A DNA stretch of 50,320 nucleotides from contig JAFEDF010000031.1 of assembly GCA_018241785.1 (NCBI GenBank), positions 1-50,320 of the forward strand. The letters are read 5' to 3'. The stretch comes from Pseudomonadota bacterium. GTDB lineage: Bacteria; Pseudomonadota; Gammaproteobacteria; Burkholderiales; Casimicrobiaceae. The notes below the pieces were generated by a model that was not told where the DNA came from, ran no database searches, and saw nothing but the letters and a program-made list of their open reading frames with translations. A program made the translations under genes and the position numbers. Below are positions 34,980 through 45,563 of the stretch, in pieces (the stretch's first letter is position 1; each line of letters begins with the position of its first letter).

Positions 34980-35900
34980 GTGCGCGTATCACGTGACCTG
35001 AATGGCGCGGCGGCCGGCCCGGTCGCGCTCACGATCGGCAATTTCGACGGTGTCCATCGCGGTCATCAGGCGATGCTGACGCGCATCGTCGAGGCCGCCG
35101 CCGATCTCGACCTCGCTCCCGCGGTGCTGACCTTCGATCCGCATCCGCGCGAATACTTCGCCGCCGCTCATGCACCGCCGCGGCTGTCGGTGCTGCGCTC
35201 CAAGCTCGAGCTGTTTCGTGCGTTCGGCGTGACGCAGGTGTGGGTCGCGCGCTTCGACGCGCGTCTCGCCGCGCTCCCGGCCGAGGCGTTCGTGCACGAC
35301 GTCCTGGAGGTTGCGCTCGCCGCGCGCTGGGTGCTGGTCGGCGAGGATTTTCGCTTCGGCGAGGGCCGCCGCGGCGACCTCGACCTGCTGCGCGCCCGGC
35401 CGCGCAGCTTCACCGTCGAAGCGATGCGCACGGTCAGCATCGACGGTGAGCGCGCGTCGAGCACGGCGATCCGGCGGGCGCTTGCTGCCGGCGAGCTCGA
35501 GCGGGCAGCCGCGCTCCTCGGCCGCTCGTACACGATCAGCGGCCACGTCGCACACGGCAGGAAGCTCGGCCGCAACCTCGGCTTTCCGACCGCGAACCTG
35601 CCGCTGCGCCACCGCCCGCCGCTGTCGGGCATCTTCACCGTCCGCGTGCACGGGCTCTCCGGTGGTCCCCATCGCGGCGTCGCGAGCGTCGGCGTGCGTC
35701 CGACGCTCGAGTCGCACGGCACCCCGGTGCTCGAAGTGTTCCTGCTCGATTTCGAGCAGTCGATCTACGGACGGCGCATCACCGTCGAGTTCCTGAGCAA
35801 GCTGCGCGAAGAGGCGCGCTATCCCGATCTCGACACACTCACGCGCCAGATCGGCGCCGATGTCGAGAGGGCGCGCGAGTTTTTCGCGACGCAGCCGTGA
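34980..35900 (+). CDS. ribF: Bifunctional riboflavin kinase/FAD synthetase RibF
   Basis: 306 residues with a GTG start after GGGTGAA. The FMN adenylyltransferase domain shows [26 protein letters not shown] and [22 protein letters not shown] lies near its end. The riboflavin kinase domain (about 185-305) shows [20 protein letters not shown] and the conserved LRE region. It makes FMN and FAD in the cytoplasm. It precedes ileS and lspA, the common betaproteobacterial order. Confidence 0.95.
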   Translation: MRVSRDLNGAAAGPVALTIGNFDGVHRGHQAMLTRIVEAAADLDLAPAVLTFDPHPREYFAAAHAPPRLSVLRSKLELFRAFGVTQVWVARFDARLAALPAEAFVHDVLEVALAARWVLVGEDFRFGEGRRGDLDLLRARPRSFTVEAMRTVSIDGERASSTAIRRALAAGELERAAALLGRSYTISGHVAHGRKLGRNLGFPTANLPLRHRPPLSGIFTVRVHGLSGGPHRGVASVGVRPTLESHGTPVLEVFLLDFEQSIYGRRITVEFLSKLREEARYPDLDTLTRQIGADVERAREFFATQP

Positions 35901-36009
35901 CGGCAGTGCTGCCGCCACGGTTCCCCGGTCCCCGCTCCTTGCCCCACGCGCCCGACTCATCCATCCCCGACCCGCGATCCCGCCTCTTCACTCCGGACGT
36001 CATCCACCG

Positions 36010-38856
36010 ATGCCAGACGACACCCGCCGCGACTACCGCTCGACGTTGAACCTGCCCGACACGCCGTTCCCGATGCGCGGCGATCTCGCCCGGCGCGAGC
36101 CCGCGTGGGTCGGCGCATGGCAGGGCGATCACGTCTACGAGGCGATCCGCGCTGCGGCGCGCGGGCGCCCGCGCTTCATCCTCCACGACGGTCCGCCCTA
36201 CGCCAACGGCGACATCCACATCGGCCACGCCGTCAACAAGATCCTGAAGGACGTCATCGTCAAGTCGCGAACGCTCGCCGGCTTCGACGCGCCGTACGTC
36301 CCCGGCTGGGATTGCCACGGCATGCCGATCGAGGTGCAGATCGAGCGCCTGCACGGGCGACAGCTCTCGACGGCCGAGACGCAGCGCCTGTGCCGCGCCT
36401 ACGCGAAGGAGCAGATCGAGCGCCAGAAGAAGGACTTTCGCCGGCTCGGCGTGCTGGGGGACTGGGATCATCCCTACGCGACGATGGATTACGGGAACGA
36501 GGCCGACGAGATCCGCACGCTCGGCCGGATCCTCGAAAAGGGTTATCTCTACCGCGGCCTCAAGCCGGTCAACTGGTGCTTCGACTGCGAGAGCGCGCTC
36601 GCTGAGGCCGAGGTCGAGTACGAGGACCGGACCGATCTCGCCGTCGACGTGGCGTTCGCCCTCGATGCGTCGCAGCGCGGGCGCATCGCGCAGGCGTTCG
36701 GTCTCGACGCGGCGCCCGAAGGTCCGATCGCCGCGGTGATCTGGACGACCACACCGTGGACGCTGCCGTCGAACCAGGCGCTCACCGTCCACCCCGAGAT
36801 CGTCTACGCGCTGGTGGCGACGCCACGGGGGCAGCTGATCCTCGCGGCCGATCTCGTCGCGGCCTGCCTCGCGCGCTACGGTCTCGATGGGCGCGTGCTC
36901 GCCTCGGCGCCGGGTGCCGCGCTCGAGCGCATCGAGTTCCGCCATCCGCTCTACGACCGCGCGTCGCCCATGTACCTCGGGACCTTCGTCACGCTCGAGC
37001 AGGGCACGGGGATCGTGCACAGTTCGCCCGCCTATGGCGTCGACGATTTCGTCTCGTGCCGGCAGTACGGCCTCTCGGACGACGAGATCATCAATCCGGT
37101 GCAGGCCGACGGGCGCTTCGCGGCGGAGCTGCCGCGCTTTGGCGGCATGCACATCTGGAAGGCCAACGAGCCCATCGTCGAGGCGCTGAAGGGCGCCGGC
37201 GCGCTGTTGCATGTCGAGGAGTTCACGCACAGCTACATGCACTGCTGGCGGCATAAGACGCCGATCATCTATCGTGCGACGACGCAGTGGTTCGCGGGGA
37301 TGGACGAGGTGCCGGGCTATCGCGGCGTGAAGCCCGCCGAGACGCTGCGCGCGACCGCGCTGCGCGGCATCGAGGCGACGCGCTTCTATCCAGCGTGGGG
37401 CAAGGCGCGCCTTGCCGCGATGATCGCCAACCGGCCCGACTGGACGCTCTCGCGCCAGCGCCACTGGGGAACGCCACTGACCTTCTTCGTCGACCGCGCG
37501 ACCGGCGAGCTCCATCCCGACACGCCCGCGCTCCTCGAGCGCGCGGCGAAGAAGGTCGAGGAGGGCGGCATCGAGGCGTGGTTCGAGGCGACCGAGGCCG
37601 ACTTCGGCGTCGATCCCGCGCGCTGGCGCAAGCTCGCCGACACGCTCGACGTCTGGTTCGATTCGGGCTCGACGCACCAGACCGTGATGGGCGGCCCCGA
37701 CGGACGCGTAAGTAACCTCGGGTCGCGGCCCGCCGACACCGGCTTTCCGGCCGACCTCTATCTGGAAGGCTCGGACCAGCACCGCGGCTGGTTCCATTCG
37801 TCGCTGCTCGTGTCGTGCATGCTGAACGGGGTACCCCCATATCGCGCGCTCCTCACCCACGGCTTCGCCGTCGACGGCAAGGGCCGCAAGATGTCGAAGT
37901 CGCAGGGCAACGTCGTCGTCCCGCAGAAGATCGCCGGAACGCTCGGCGCCGAGATCCTGCGCCTGTGGGTCGGCGCCACCGATTATTCGGGCGAGCTGTC
38001 GATCTCCGACGAGATCCTGAAGCGCGTCGTCGAGAGCTATCGGCGCATCCGCAACACGCTGCGCTTCCTGATGGCGAACACCGCCGATTTCGACCCGGCG
38101 AAGGATGCGCTCGCGATCGCGGATCTCTTCGAGATCGACCGTTTCGTGCTCGCCCGCGCGCGCGAGGTCGGCGCCTCGATCGCGGCCGACTACCTCGCCA
38201 ACGACTTCCACCTCGTCGTCCAGCGGCTGCAGACGTGGTGCTCGGAGGACCTCGGCGGGTTCTACCTCGACGTGCTGAAGGATCGGCTCTACACGACGCC
38301 GGCCAAGGGAGCCGCGCGACGCTCGGCGCAGACGGCGCTCGCCGCGATTCGCGATGCGCTCCTCGCGTGGATGGCGCCGATCCTCTCGTTCACCGCCGAG
38401 GAGGCCTGGCGGCTCGTCCACCCCGGCGATCCGACGATCTTCGTGCGCACCTGGGACGCCATGCTGCCCGCCGTTCCCGACGCCGACGAGCTCGTCCCGC
38501 GCTGGAAGCGCATTCTCGAGGTGCGTGCGACCGTGCTGAAGGAACTCGAGGCGGTGCGCCAGGCGGGCGCGATCGGATCGTCGCTGCAGGCCGAGGTCGA
38601 CATCGTCGCCGACCACGCGACGTGGCGCACGCTCGCAGCGCTCGGCGACGACCTGCGCTTCGTGCTGATCACCTCGTCCGCGTCGGTGCGGCTCGGCGAC
38701 GCGCTGGCGATCGCGGTCGTTCCGAGCGCGCACGCAAAATGCGAGCGCTGCTGGCATTGGCGGAGCGACGTCGGCGTCGATCCGGAACACCCGGGCCTCT
38801 GCGGGCGCTGCCATGCGAACCTGTTCGGCGCCGGCGAAGCGCGCCGCCACGCGTGA
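36010..38856 (+). CDS. ileS: Isoleucyl-tRNA synthetase
   Basis: 948 residues, class I. The start at 36010 gives the normal N-terminus ([18 protein letters not shown]), although no Shine-Dalgarno is visible. ATP-site motifs are HIGH at 70-73 and KMSKS at 627-631. The editing domain segment [14 protein letters not shown] is present. A C-terminal zinc finger has Cys911, Cys914, Cys931 and Cys934 (KCERCWHW and CGRCH), the bacterial type. The stop overlaps the lspA start (GTGA). The 109-bp gap before it shows no T-box, as expected in proteobacteria. Confidence 0.97.
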   Translation: MPDDTRRDYRSTLNLPDTPFPMRGDLARREPAWVGAWQGDHVYEAIRAAARGRPRFILHDGPPYANGDIHIGHAVNKILKDVIVKSRTLAGFDAPYVPGWDCHGMPIEVQIERLHGRQLSTAETQRLCRAYAKEQIERQKKDFRRLGVLGDWDHPYATMDYGNEADEIRTLGRILEKGYLYRGLKPVNWCFDCESALAEAEVEYEDRTDLAVDVAFALDASQRGRIAQAFGLDAAPEGPIAAVIWTTTPWTLPSNQALTVHPEIVYALVATPRGQLILAADLVAACLARYGLDGRVLASAPGAALERIEFRHPLYDRASPMYLGTFVTLEQGTGIVHSSPAYGVDDFVSCRQYGLSDDEIINPVQADGRFAAELPRFGGMHIWKANEPIVEALKGAGALLHVEEFTHSYMHCWRHKTPIIYRATTQWFAGMDEVPGYRGVKPAETLRATALRGIEATRFYPAWGKARLAAMIANRPDWTLSRQRHWGTPLTFFVDRATGELHPDTPALLERAAKKVEEGGIEAWFEATEADFGVDPARWRKLADTLDVWFDSGSTHQTVMGGPDGRVSNLGSRPADTGFPADLYLEGSDQHRGWFHSSLLVSCMLNGVPPYRALLTHGFAVDGKGRKMSKSQGNVVVPQKIAGTLGAEILRLWVGATDYSGELSISDEILKRVVESYRRIRNTLRFLMANTADFDPAKDALAIADLFEIDRFVLARAREVGASIAADYLANDFHLVVQRLQTWCSEDLGGFYLDVLKDRLYTTPAKGAARRSAQTALAAIRDALLAWMAPILSFTAEEAWRLVHPGDPTIFVRTWDAMLPAVPDADELVPRWKRILEVRATVLKELEAVRQAGAIGSSLQAEVDIVADHATWRTLAALGDDLRFVLITSSASVRLGDALAIAVVPSAHAKCERCWHWRSDVGVDPEHPGLCGRCHANLFGAGEARRHA

Positions 38857-39362
38857 GCGGCGCGGCGATTCCGGCATCGCGCGGCCTGCGCTGGCTGTGG
38901 ATCTCGCTCCTCGTCGTCTTGCTCGACCAGGCGGCCAAGCACTGGATCCTCGTGACGCTGCGTCCGGGTGGCGAGATCGTGCTCGCGCCTTTCGCAAGCC
39001 TCGTGCTCGCGTTCAACACCGGCGCCGCCTTCAGCTTCCTCGCCGGGGCTGCCGGCTGGCAGCGCTGGCTGTTCGCGGCGATCGCCGCGGTCGCGTGCGT
39101 CGTCATGGCGTGGCTGCTGCGCCGCGGCGGCAGTGCGCTCTACCGGGCAGGCCTCGCTTTGATCATCGGCGGCGCGCTCGGGAACCTGTACGATCGCCTG
39201 ACCGTCGGACAGGTGATCGATTTCATGCTCCTCCACTATGGGCACTGGTACTACCCGGCGTTCAACGTCGCCGACAGCGCGATCACGCTGGGCGCGGCGG
39301 CGATCATCGTCGACAGCCTGCGGCCCCGAAGCCGCGTCAAGCACGCGGACACGGGAAATTGA
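38853..39362 (+). CDS. lspA: Lipoprotein signal peptidase LspA
   Basis: 169 residues, GTG start overlapping the ileS stop. There are four membrane helices. Conserved boxes are [28 protein letters not shown] and FNVADSAI, with catalytic aspartates Asp114 and Asp141. It cleaves prolipoprotein signal peptides in the inner membrane; the CsgG-like lipoprotein at 47821 is a likely client. Confidence 0.96.
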   Translation: MSGAAIPASRGLRWLWISLLVVLLDQAAKHWILVTLRPGGEIVLAPFASLVLAFNTGAAFSFLAGAAGWQRWLFAAIAAVACVVMAWLLRRGGSALYRAGLALIIGGALGNLYDRLTVGQVIDFMLLHYGHWYYPAFNVADSAITLGAAAIIVDSLRPRSRVKHADTGN

Positions 39363-39363
39363 C

Positions 39364-40350
39364 GTGACGACCCCCCCGGATCCCGCAGGCGTGGCCGGCG
39401 ACGGCGCGATGGAGGTCGTGCTGGCGAGCCCGCGCGGGTTCTGCGCCGGGGTCGACCGCGCGATCGCCATCGTCGAGCAGGCGCTCGCGCGCTTCGGCAC
39501 GCCGATCTACGTGCGCCACGAGGTCGTGCACAATCGCTACGTCGTCGATGACCTCAGGCGGCGTGGCGCGGTGTTCGTCGAGGAACTCGCCGATGTTCCC
39601 GAAGGCGCCACGGTCGTGTTCAGCGCGCACGGCGTGTCGCGCGCGGTCCGCGACGAGGCGGCGGCACGCCACCTGCGCGTGTTCGACGCCACCTGCCCGC
39701 TCGTCATGAAGGTGCACGCCGAGGTCGTGCGGATGCGCGAGCAGGGGCGTGAAGTGGTGATGATCGGCCACGCCGGCCACCCCGAAGTCGAAGGGACGAT
39801 GGGCCAATGCGACGGCGGCGTGTACCTCGTCGAGACGGTCGACGACGTCGCGCGGGTCACCGTGCGCGATCCGGGCCGCGTCGCCTGGGCGACGCAGACG
39901 ACGCTGTCGGTCGACGATGCCGCGGCGATCGTGACGGCGCTGAAGGAGCGTTTCCCGGCGATCGTCGGCCCGCGGCGCGACGACATCTGCTATGCGACGC
40001 AGAACCGCCAGGATGCGGTGAAGGCGCTCTCCCGCGAGGTCGACGTGGTGATCGTCGTCGGCAGCCCGACGAGCTCCAACTCCAACCGGCTGCGCGAGGT
40101 CGCTGCGCTTCGCGGCCTGCCGGCCTACATGGTCGACAGCGCCGACGAGCTTCGCCCCGAATGGGTGGCCGGTGCGCGGCGCATCGGCGTGACCGCGGGA
40201 GCGTCGGCACCCGAGCTCCTCGTGCGACAGGTCGTCGAGCGCCTCGCCGCACTCGGCGCGGCGTCGGTGAAGGAGCTCGAGGGAATCGTCGAGCGCGTGT
40301 CGTTCCCGCTGCCGAAGGAACTCGGTCAGGTGACGGGGACGAACTCGTAG
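39364..40350 (+). CDS. ispH: 4-hydroxy-3-methylbut-2-enyl diphosphate reductase IspH
   Basis: 328 residues from GTG 39364, which has GGGAA about six bases upstream; ATG 39409 would give the shorter E. coli-like start and cannot be excluded. The three cluster cysteines lie in [23 protein letters not shown] and [10 protein letters not shown]. The ending [15 protein letters not shown] is typical. It is the last enzyme of the MEP isoprenoid pathway. It begins one base after lspA ends, and its last 25 bases overlap the convergent PilZ-like gene. Confidence 0.95.
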   Translation: MTTPPDPAGVAGDGAMEVVLASPRGFCAGVDRAIAIVEQALARFGTPIYVRHEVVHNRYVVDDLRRRGAVFVEELADVPEGATVVFSAHGVSRAVRDEAAARHLRVFDATCPLVMKVHAEVVRMREQGREVVMIGHAGHPEVEGTMGQCDGGVYLVETVDDVARVTVRDPGRVAWATQTTLSVDDAAAIVTALKERFPAIVGPRRDDICYATQNRQDAVKALSREVDVVIVVGSPTSSNSNRLREVAALRGLPAYMVDSADELRPEWVAGARRIGVTAGASAPELLVRQVVERLAALGAASVKELEGIVERVSFPLPKELGQVTGTNS

Positions 40351-41867
40351 AGGTCGAAGCCGGGACCCTGCTCGACGAGCTTGGTCAGCACGGCGAACCC
40401 GGTGCGCGTCCCGCGGCGCAGGCTCACCGCCTGTTCGAGCGCGAACGCCCCCGCCGGCGCGGCGAGTTGCGGCGACGCGCCCTCCATCTCGAATTCGTCC
40501 TCGTCGGGAAGCACGAGCACGGGGAGGAGGTCGGCATCGGTCGCGTGCTCCGGCGCGGCGGCGGCCGCCTCGGGCGAATCCGACAGCAACTCGCAGCCGA
40601 ACTCGAGCCTGCCGTCGGAGAGCGCGTTGCGGAACCAGCGCACCATTGCGACTTGCAGCCCGGGCCGCCCCTCGATGCGCAGCGCGATGAGATCGCCGAC
40701 GCGAAGCGGTGCCGGCGTGCTCGCCGTCTGGCGCAACGCATAGCCGCCGGTCGTGTGGTTGATGACCTGGCACTCGGTCATCGGCGGCGGCGCCTGTGCG
40801 GTGCCGCGCGCACCCGCCACCAGCCTGCGGCTGTACTGCCACACGCCCGGAAGGCCCGCGCACATGACGACCCGGGCACGCGACGGCAGGCGGTTGAACT
40901 GCCGCGCCGGAGGAATTGCCCATTGCCGCAGCAGGCGCTGCAGCAGCGCGAGCTGCTGTTCGCGCGTCTGCGTCGCGCCGCCGAGGGGCGCCATCGTGGC
41001 CCCGGTCTCGAGCTCGCGGATGCGCTCCTGCAGCTCGAATGCGAGATCGAAGGTGAGAAGGTACAGGCGCGAACCGTCGGTGGCGCCGCCCTTGTTGGCC
41101 GAGAACGGCGGGAAATCGTGGCCGACCGGCACGACCGCCACCGCCTTCGCCATCCGGTGCACCGGCGGAACCGGTGTGAGCCGCGCGAGGTGGGCGTGGT
41201 CCTGCAGGTATTCCAGCACCGACGCGAGCTGGCTCGGCAGGAAGCCGTACGGATTGGCGAGCGCGAGGAGCAGCGACTGGAGGTACAGGCGCTCGAGCGT
41301 CGCGTCGGGCTGGTCGACGGCGATCGCATGGCGGTGAATGCGCCGCGAACGCGAGTAGCTGTACACGTCGTGCGCGTCGAACCAGGTGTGCGCAGGTACC
41401 GGTGCGTACGACAGGTAGCTGTTGATCAGCACGCGCAACGTCGCCTGGAACGTGCGGCGGATCAGTGCGACGGTACGGCGCGGCCCGCCCCAGGAGAAGC
41501 GCCGCGCCGCCTCGGCGACGAGCAGCCGCTTGTAGCCGATCGAGAGCTCGCTCGCGAGCGTCAACCCTGCGCGCGCGGCTTCGAGATCGGCTCCCGCCAG
41601 CGGATGCGCGGCCGCGGCCACCTGCTGCTCGAGGCGCGGCCACAGCATCGCGGCCGTGCGCCAGTAGTGCTCGCAGAGCTCGATCCGCCGCGCCGGACCG
41701 AGCGGCGCGCGGTTGGTGAGCGCGAGCGCTTCACCTGCCGCACGCGCAGCCTCGACGGCATCGCCATGCACGATCTGCGCGAGCCAGGTCGCCACGCGCG
41801 ACGGGCGCAACTCGAGGTTCTGCGGCGCGCGCGCCGCGAGCGGCGGAAGGCGTAAGGCGAGCGGCAT
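40326..41867 (-). CDS. PilZ-like protein, probable c-di-GMP effector
   Basis: 513 residues, soluble. Most of the chain is helical with no family that I recognise. A C-terminal beta-barrel-like part (about 365-450) shows [35 protein letters not shown] and EFGCELLS, which resembles PilZ domains. The Arg-rich RxxxR start of canonical PilZ is not obvious, so nucleotide binding is unproven. It lies 36 bp after the alpha/beta hydrolase gene, probably in one operon. Its 3' end overlaps ispH. Confidence 0.6.
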   Translation of the reverse strand: MPLALRLPPLAARAPQNLELRPSRVATWLAQIVHGDAVEAARAAGEALALTNRAPLGPARRIELCEHYWRTAAMLWPRLEQQVAAAAHPLAGADLEAARAGLTLASELSIGYKRLLVAEAARRFSWGGPRRTVALIRRTFQATLRVLINSYLSYAPVPAHTWFDAHDVYSYSRSRRIHRHAIAVDQPDATLERLYLQSLLLALANPYGFLPSQLASVLEYLQDHAHLARLTPVPPVHRMAKAVAVVPVGHDFPPFSANKGGATDGSRLYLLTFDLAFELQERIRELETGATMAPLGGATQTREQQLALLQRLLRQWAIPPARQFNRLPSRARVVMCAGLPGVWQYSRRLVAGARGTAQAPPPMTECQVINHTTGGYALRQTASTPAPLRVGDLIALRIEGRPGLQVAMVRWFRNALSDGRLEFGCELLSDSPEAAAAAPEHATDADLLPVLVLPDEDEFEMEGASPQLAAPAGAFALEQAVSLRRGTRTGFAVLTKLVEQGPGFDLYEFVPVT

Positions 41868-41903
41868 CGTGCGTGGCGTTCCGGTGAGCCGTGGCGGCGA
41901 CGA

Positions 41904-42764
41904 TTATACGTTGCGAAGGAACGCCATGACCGGCTCGATCTGGTTCGCATCGAGGAGCATCGGCGCGTGGCCGACGCCGGCGAACTCGATCACCCGTGCG
42001 CGCGGGCCGCGCTCGCTCATCTGGCGGGCGGTCGCCGGCGAGAGCAGATCGGAGACCGCGCCGCGCAGCACCAGCGTGGGGCAGCGGATCGCGTCCCACT
42101 GCGGCCACAGGTCGGGCGGGGTGGGCTGGCTTTGAAACGGCACCGCGACGCGCGGGTCGTAGCCGACCGTCCAGCGGCCATCCTCGCGCTGCCGCCCGTT
42201 GGTACGCGCGAGGTGCTCCCACTGCGCATCGGTGAGCGGACCGAAGGGCGCCGAGATCTCGCGCACGTACGCTTCGTATTCGACGAAGGTCGCGAAGCTT
42301 CGGTCGGTGCCGAAGTAGCTGCCGATGCGCACCAGTGCAGCGGGCTCGACGAACGGCCCGACGTCGTTGACGACGAGCCTGCCGACCGGCGCATTCGGCT
42401 GCGCGGCGGCGACGATGCCGAGGAGCCCGCCCATCGACGTCCCGACCCAGTCGATCGTGTCGGCCCCGCTCGCCGCGATCAGCGCAGTCAGCGTCGTGAG
42501 GTACACCGGGAAGACGTATTCCATCGGATCGGCGAGCCAGTCGCTCTGGCCGCGGCCGGGCATGTCGACGGCGAGCACGCGGTGGGTGGGAGCGAGCGCT
42601 TCGCCGAGCACGTCGAAATCGCGCCCGTTGCGGCCGACGCCGTGCACGCAGACGACGACCGCCGGGTTGCCGGCATCGCCCCACTCGTAATAGACGACGC
42701 GGTGGAAGCCGTGCGGCGTGAGGCTGCGCAGGTGCCGGGTGCGGGGTTCGGTGCGTGTCAGCAT
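41904..42764 (-). CDS. Alpha/beta hydrolase
   Basis: 286 residues. The fold signatures are clear: oxyanion region VCVHGVGRNGRDFD, nucleophile Ser110 in WVGTSMGGLLG, acid in GAVSDLLSPATA and histidine in AGVGHAPML. The substrate is unknown; esterase or lactonase are possible. It lies 61 bp downstream of the patatin gene in the same direction. Confidence 0.85.
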   Translation of the reverse strand: MLTRTEPRTRHLRSLTPHGFHRVVYYEWGDAGNPAVVVCVHGVGRNGRDFDVLGEALAPTHRVLAVDMPGRGQSDWLADPMEYVFPVYLTTLTALIAASGADTIDWVGTSMGGLLGIVAAAQPNAPVGRLVVNDVGPFVEPAALVRIGSYFGTDRSFATFVEYEAYVREISAPFGPLTDAQWEHLARTNGRQREDGRWTVGYDPRVAVPFQSQPTPPDLWPQWDAIRCPTLVLRGAVSDLLSPATARQMSERGPRARVIEFAGVGHAPMLLDANQIEPVMAFLRNV

Positions 42765-42825
42765 GATCGATTCGCCGAGGTTCGTGTGGAAGAAGGACCG
42801 GGCAGCGCCGCGACGCCGGACGGAC

Positions 42826-44013
42826 TCAGGCCGGCGTCGCCCAGTTGAGTGGAACGAAGCGGGTGCGCCGCGGATCGAGGAACGCGATCACCTCGTCGCG
42901 CCGTGCGAGCGTGTCGCGATAGCCCTGGCGCACCAGCGCACGGCAGAAACGGCTGTCGAAGAGGAGGTAGGAGGTGAGGTTGGAACCGGTTCCGTGCGTG
43001 CTGCCCAGTCCGTGGAGCAGCGTGCGCACCCCCGACGGCAGGAGGTCGGCGTATTCGAGCGAAAGCTCGCCGATGTCGATCGAAGGGGCGAGCAGCAGCG
43101 CGTCGACGTGGTGCAGCAGGAGCCGGTGCCGAGCGAGTTCGCGCCGCGGCACCATCCCGACCAGCCGGTTCATCTGCATCAGCCGCTCGAGGTCGGCGCC
43201 GATGTTGTCGAGGAAGATCGACGACAGCGCGTGCCCGGCCGTCTGCGCGAACGACGGGTAGCGCGACGTCTCTTCGTGGCCGCCCGGAGCCTGCCCGCCG
43301 AAGCGCCCGACGCCGATCACCACGACGCGCCGGGCACCGAGATGGAGCGCGGGCGAGAGCGGGGCGATCTGGCGCATCGAGCCGTCCATGTAGTACTCGC
43401 TGCCGACGCGGACGGCCGGGAAGATGAACGGAATCGCCGTCGACGCCATCAGGTGCGCAGTTCCGAGCATGCAGCGCTCGCCGCGCCGGCGCGTGCGCTG
43501 CCACGCGGCCTTGCCGGGCGCGCCGCAGAAGAAGGTCACCGCCTTGCCGGTCGCGTAGCTCGTGACGTTGACGCCGAGCGCGCCGAGCCGCCCCGACGCG
43601 CAGTGCTCGGGAACGCTCGCGAGGTCGAGCGTGCGCTCGAGGAACGCCGCGAGCGGCGTGTTGTCGAGCATCGACGCTGCGCCCTCCGGCGCGCTGCCTA
43701 CGCCGACGACCGACGCGAGAAACTTAAGGCCGTGGCGCGACAGCGTGCCGAGGTCGGCGTGGTAGATGTCGGAGACGCGAATGCCGCGCCACAGGCGCAC
43801 GAGTCTCGCCACACCGGTGCGGAAGCTGTCGGCGCGGCACGCGAGCATCGCGGCGTTGATCGCGCCGGCCGAGGTCCCGCAGATGATCCCGAACGGCGTG
43901 CGCCGGCTGCGCTCGAGGATCGACGCGAGCCCGAGCAGCGCCCCGGCCTGGTACGCCCCGCGTGCACCGCCTCCCGACAGCACGAGCCCCGTGTGCTGGC
44001 TTCGTGTCGTCAT
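42826..44013 (-). CDS. Patatin-like phospholipase
   Basis: 395 residues without a signal peptide. The catalytic elements are complete: glycine loop LSGGGARGAYQAG, nucleophile Ser48 in GTSAGAINA and Asp210 in YMDGSMRQ. Known relatives hydrolyse membrane lipids. It lies 15 bp after the Nudix gene, so it is probably co-transcribed with it and with the alpha/beta hydrolase. Confidence 0.9.
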   Translation of the reverse strand: MTTRSQHTGLVLSGGGARGAYQAGALLGLASILERSRRTPFGIICGTSAGAINAAMLACRADSFRTGVARLVRLWRGIRVSDIYHADLGTLSRHGLKFLASVVGVGSAPEGAASMLDNTPLAAFLERTLDLASVPEHCASGRLGALGVNVTSYATGKAVTFFCGAPGKAAWQRTRRRGERCMLGTAHLMASTAIPFIFPAVRVGSEYYMDGSMRQIAPLSPALHLGARRVVVIGVGRFGGQAPGGHEETSRYPSFAQTAGHALSSIFLDNIGADLERLMQMNRLVGMVPRRELARHRLLLHHVDALLLAPSIDIGELSLEYADLLPSGVRTLLHGLGSTHGTGSNLTSYLLFDSRFCRALVRQGYRDTLARRDEVIAFLDPRRTRFVPLNWATPA

Positions 44014-44028
44014 CGGCGCTCGCGTCGA

Positions 44029-44670
44029 TCAGTCGCCGGCGCGCAGCGTCCGGTCGAGGATCATCAGCATGGCGGCGGTCGCGCCCCAGATGTAGCGCTC
44101 GCGCCACGGAATCGCCCAGTATTCTCGCTGCCGCGTTCCGAGCATCCTCGAATGGCGCTCCTGGTGCGCCGGGTCGAGGATGAATTCGAGCGGCACCTCG
44201 AACGCGTCGGCAACCTCGACCGGATCGGGTTTGAGGTCGATCGGCGGCTCGATCCAGCCGACGACAGGGTGGACCTGGAAGCCCGTCACCGTCACGTAGG
44301 TTGCGAGTTCGCCGAGAATCTCCACGTGCGAGCTCGCGAGCCCGATCTCCTCGTCGGCTTCGCGCAGGGCCGCGGCGGCGAAGCCCGCGTCCTCGGGATC
44401 GACGCGCCCGCCCGGGAAGCTGATCTGGCCGGGGTGATCGGGAAGGTTCGCGCTGCGTTGCGTGAGCAGGAGCTGCAGCCCCTGCGGGCGATTGACGAGA
44501 GGCACCAGCACCGCGGCAGGCACGACGGCGCCGTCGCGGCCGGGAAGCCTGAAGCCATCGCTCTGGCCGAGCGCCGACGAGGGTGCCGGGCCGGCGAGGC
44601 GCCGGGTCAGCCAATCACGCTGCTGCGCCGGGGCGAGATCGAAGAGGGCGAGGCGGGCGGCAGCGGGCAT
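44029..44670 (-). CDS. Nudix hydrolase, CoA pyrophosphatase type
   Basis: 213 residues from the ATG at 44670; a longer open frame to 44766 has an unlikely head. The NudL-type leader QRSANLPDHPGQISFPGG precedes the Nudix core READEEIGL (103-111). Enzymes of this group cut CoA and acyl-CoA to phosphopantetheine forms. With patatin and an alpha/beta hydrolase next to it, a lipid or acyl-CoA salvage role is possible, by inference only. The 114-bp gap towards vapC shows nothing clear. Confidence 0.88.
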   Translation of the reverse strand: MPAAARLALFDLAPAQQRDWLTRRLAGPAPSSALGQSDGFRLPGRDGAVVPAAVLVPLVNRPQGLQLLLTQRSANLPDHPGQISFPGGRVDPEDAGFAAAALREADEEIGLASSHVEILGELATYVTVTGFQVHPVVGWIEPPIDLKPDPVEVADAFEVPLEFILDPAHQERHSRMLGTRQREYWAIPWRERYIWGATAAMLMILDRTLRAGD

Positions 44671-44784
44671 TGTGGATGGGTCGCACGGCGCGGCGTGACC
44701 GTCGACGATGATACCGCGCGCGGGTGAAGACGCTGCGCAGCGAAGGCGCGTGCGCCGCACCCGCACCTGCTCCGCAAACCTCCG

Positions 44785-45168
44785 CTACGGCGGCGTGACG
44801 ATCACGAGCTCGCTGTAGCGGCGCAGCGCCGGATCGACCGTCAGCAGACGCAACGGTTCGGTCATCGCCTGGGCGATCAGCAGGCGGTCGTAGGGATCGG
44901 CGTGATACGCGGGAAGCCTTGAGACCGCCGCAGCGTGCGCCGCGCTGACCGGTAGCTCGCGGAACCCGGAGGCACCGATCGATTTCGCCACCTCGTCGAT
45001 GTCGGCATCGACGCGGCCGATCCCGAGCTTGAACGCGATCTCCCAGATCGATGCCGCCGAGATCCAGACCTCGTCGGCGCCCTCGATGAGATCACGCGCG
45101 GGCTTGCCGAGCTTGCCGCTCGCCATGACCGACCAGAGGAACACGCGGGTGTCGAGGAGAAGGCGCAT
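44785..45168 (-). CDS. PIN-domain toxin (VapC-like)
   Basis: 127 residues. The four acidic PIN residues are present: Asp6 in LLLDTRVFLW, Glu43 in SIWEIAFKLG, Asp94 in DPYDRLLIAQA and Asp112 in LTVDPALR. The subgroup usually has DTH at 6-8; here it is DTR. Expected to be an RNase held in check by the antitoxin. Its ATG overlaps the antitoxin stop by one base (TGATG), a normal toxin-antitoxin layout. Confidence 0.9.
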   Translation of the reverse strand: MRLLLDTRVFLWSVMASGKLGKPARDLIEGADEVWISAASIWEIAFKLGIGRVDADIDEVAKSIGASGFRELPVSAAHAAAVSRLPAYHADPYDRLLIAQAMTEPLRLLTVDPALRRYSELVIVTPP

Positions 45169-45404
45169 CAGCGTCTTCCGATCGCCGATTCTGCCGGCAC
45201 GGGCAGCGGGGCGTCGAAATCGTCGGCGAGCTTGATGCGCCCCTTCAGCACGCCGAAGCGGATCGATCGCTTCGGCGGCGCGAGCGCGGTGATGCGCGCG
45301 ACCGGCTTGCCGTTGCGGCCGATGACGACGTCTTCGCCCGCGGCAGCGAGATCGACGAGGCTCGAGAGGCGCGTTTTCGCGTCGTAGATGTTGACGATCG
45401 CCAT
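45168..45404 (-). CDS. Phd/YefM-type antitoxin
   Basis: 78 residues from ATG 45404. An ATG at 45419 overlaps the -10 box and is therefore less likely. The N-terminal DNA-binding part (VNIYDAKTRLSSLVDLAAAGEDVVI) and GKPVARITAL are typical of Phd-fold antitoxins. The C-terminal part (FGVLKGRIKLADDFDAPLP) would wrap the toxin. It probably represses its own promoter. Confidence 0.9.
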   Translation of the reverse strand: MAIVNIYDAKTRLSSLVDLAAAGEDVVIGRNGKPVARITALAPPKRSIRFGVLKGRIKLADDFDAPLPVPAESAIGRR

Positions 45405-45417
45405 CGCGGGCCGTTCC

Positions 45418-45446
45418 ATATTGTCAGTCTGACCAAGTCTAGTCAA
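45418..45446 (-). promoter_or_regulatory. Toxin-antitoxin promoter with operator
   Basis: On the minus strand, -35 TTGACT (45446-45441) is followed after 17 bp by a weak -10 CAATAT (45423-45418). Between and partly over it lies the perfect 11-bp dyad GTCAGTCTGAC (45423-45433), a good site for autoregulation. Transcription would start 5-8 bases before ATG 45404. Confidence 0.5.
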
Positions 45447-45520
45447 ATGTTGGATGTGAATCAACCCGGCTCGGGGGTTCGCAAATACTAATGTTGATTC
45501 TGGATAACTTATCCAACATT
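45446..45520. repeat. AT-rich nested inverted repeat beside the toxin-antitoxin genes
   Basis: AATGTTGGAT (45446-45455) is the exact reverse complement of ATCCAACATT (45511-45520), and GAATCAA (45458-45464) of TTGATTC (45494-45500). The right half also folds alone: TGGATAA-C-TTATCCA. The palindrome GTTATAAC follows at 45534-45541. The block is far more AT-rich than its surroundings. It may be a MITE-like remnant, an extra operator or a foreign DNA boundary. Confidence 0.5.
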
Positions 45521-45563
45521 ATGATATTCAATGGTTATAACGATGATGACGACGAGGCGTCGC

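Noticed and set aside
31171..34992. 1273-codon leftward frame opposite the helicase
   Set aside because: Shadow of the helicase gene, whose ATPase and nuclease motifs are complete.
35839..38997. 1052-codon leftward frame opposite ileS
   Set aside because: Antisense to a clear isoleucyl-tRNA synthetase; no motif of its own.
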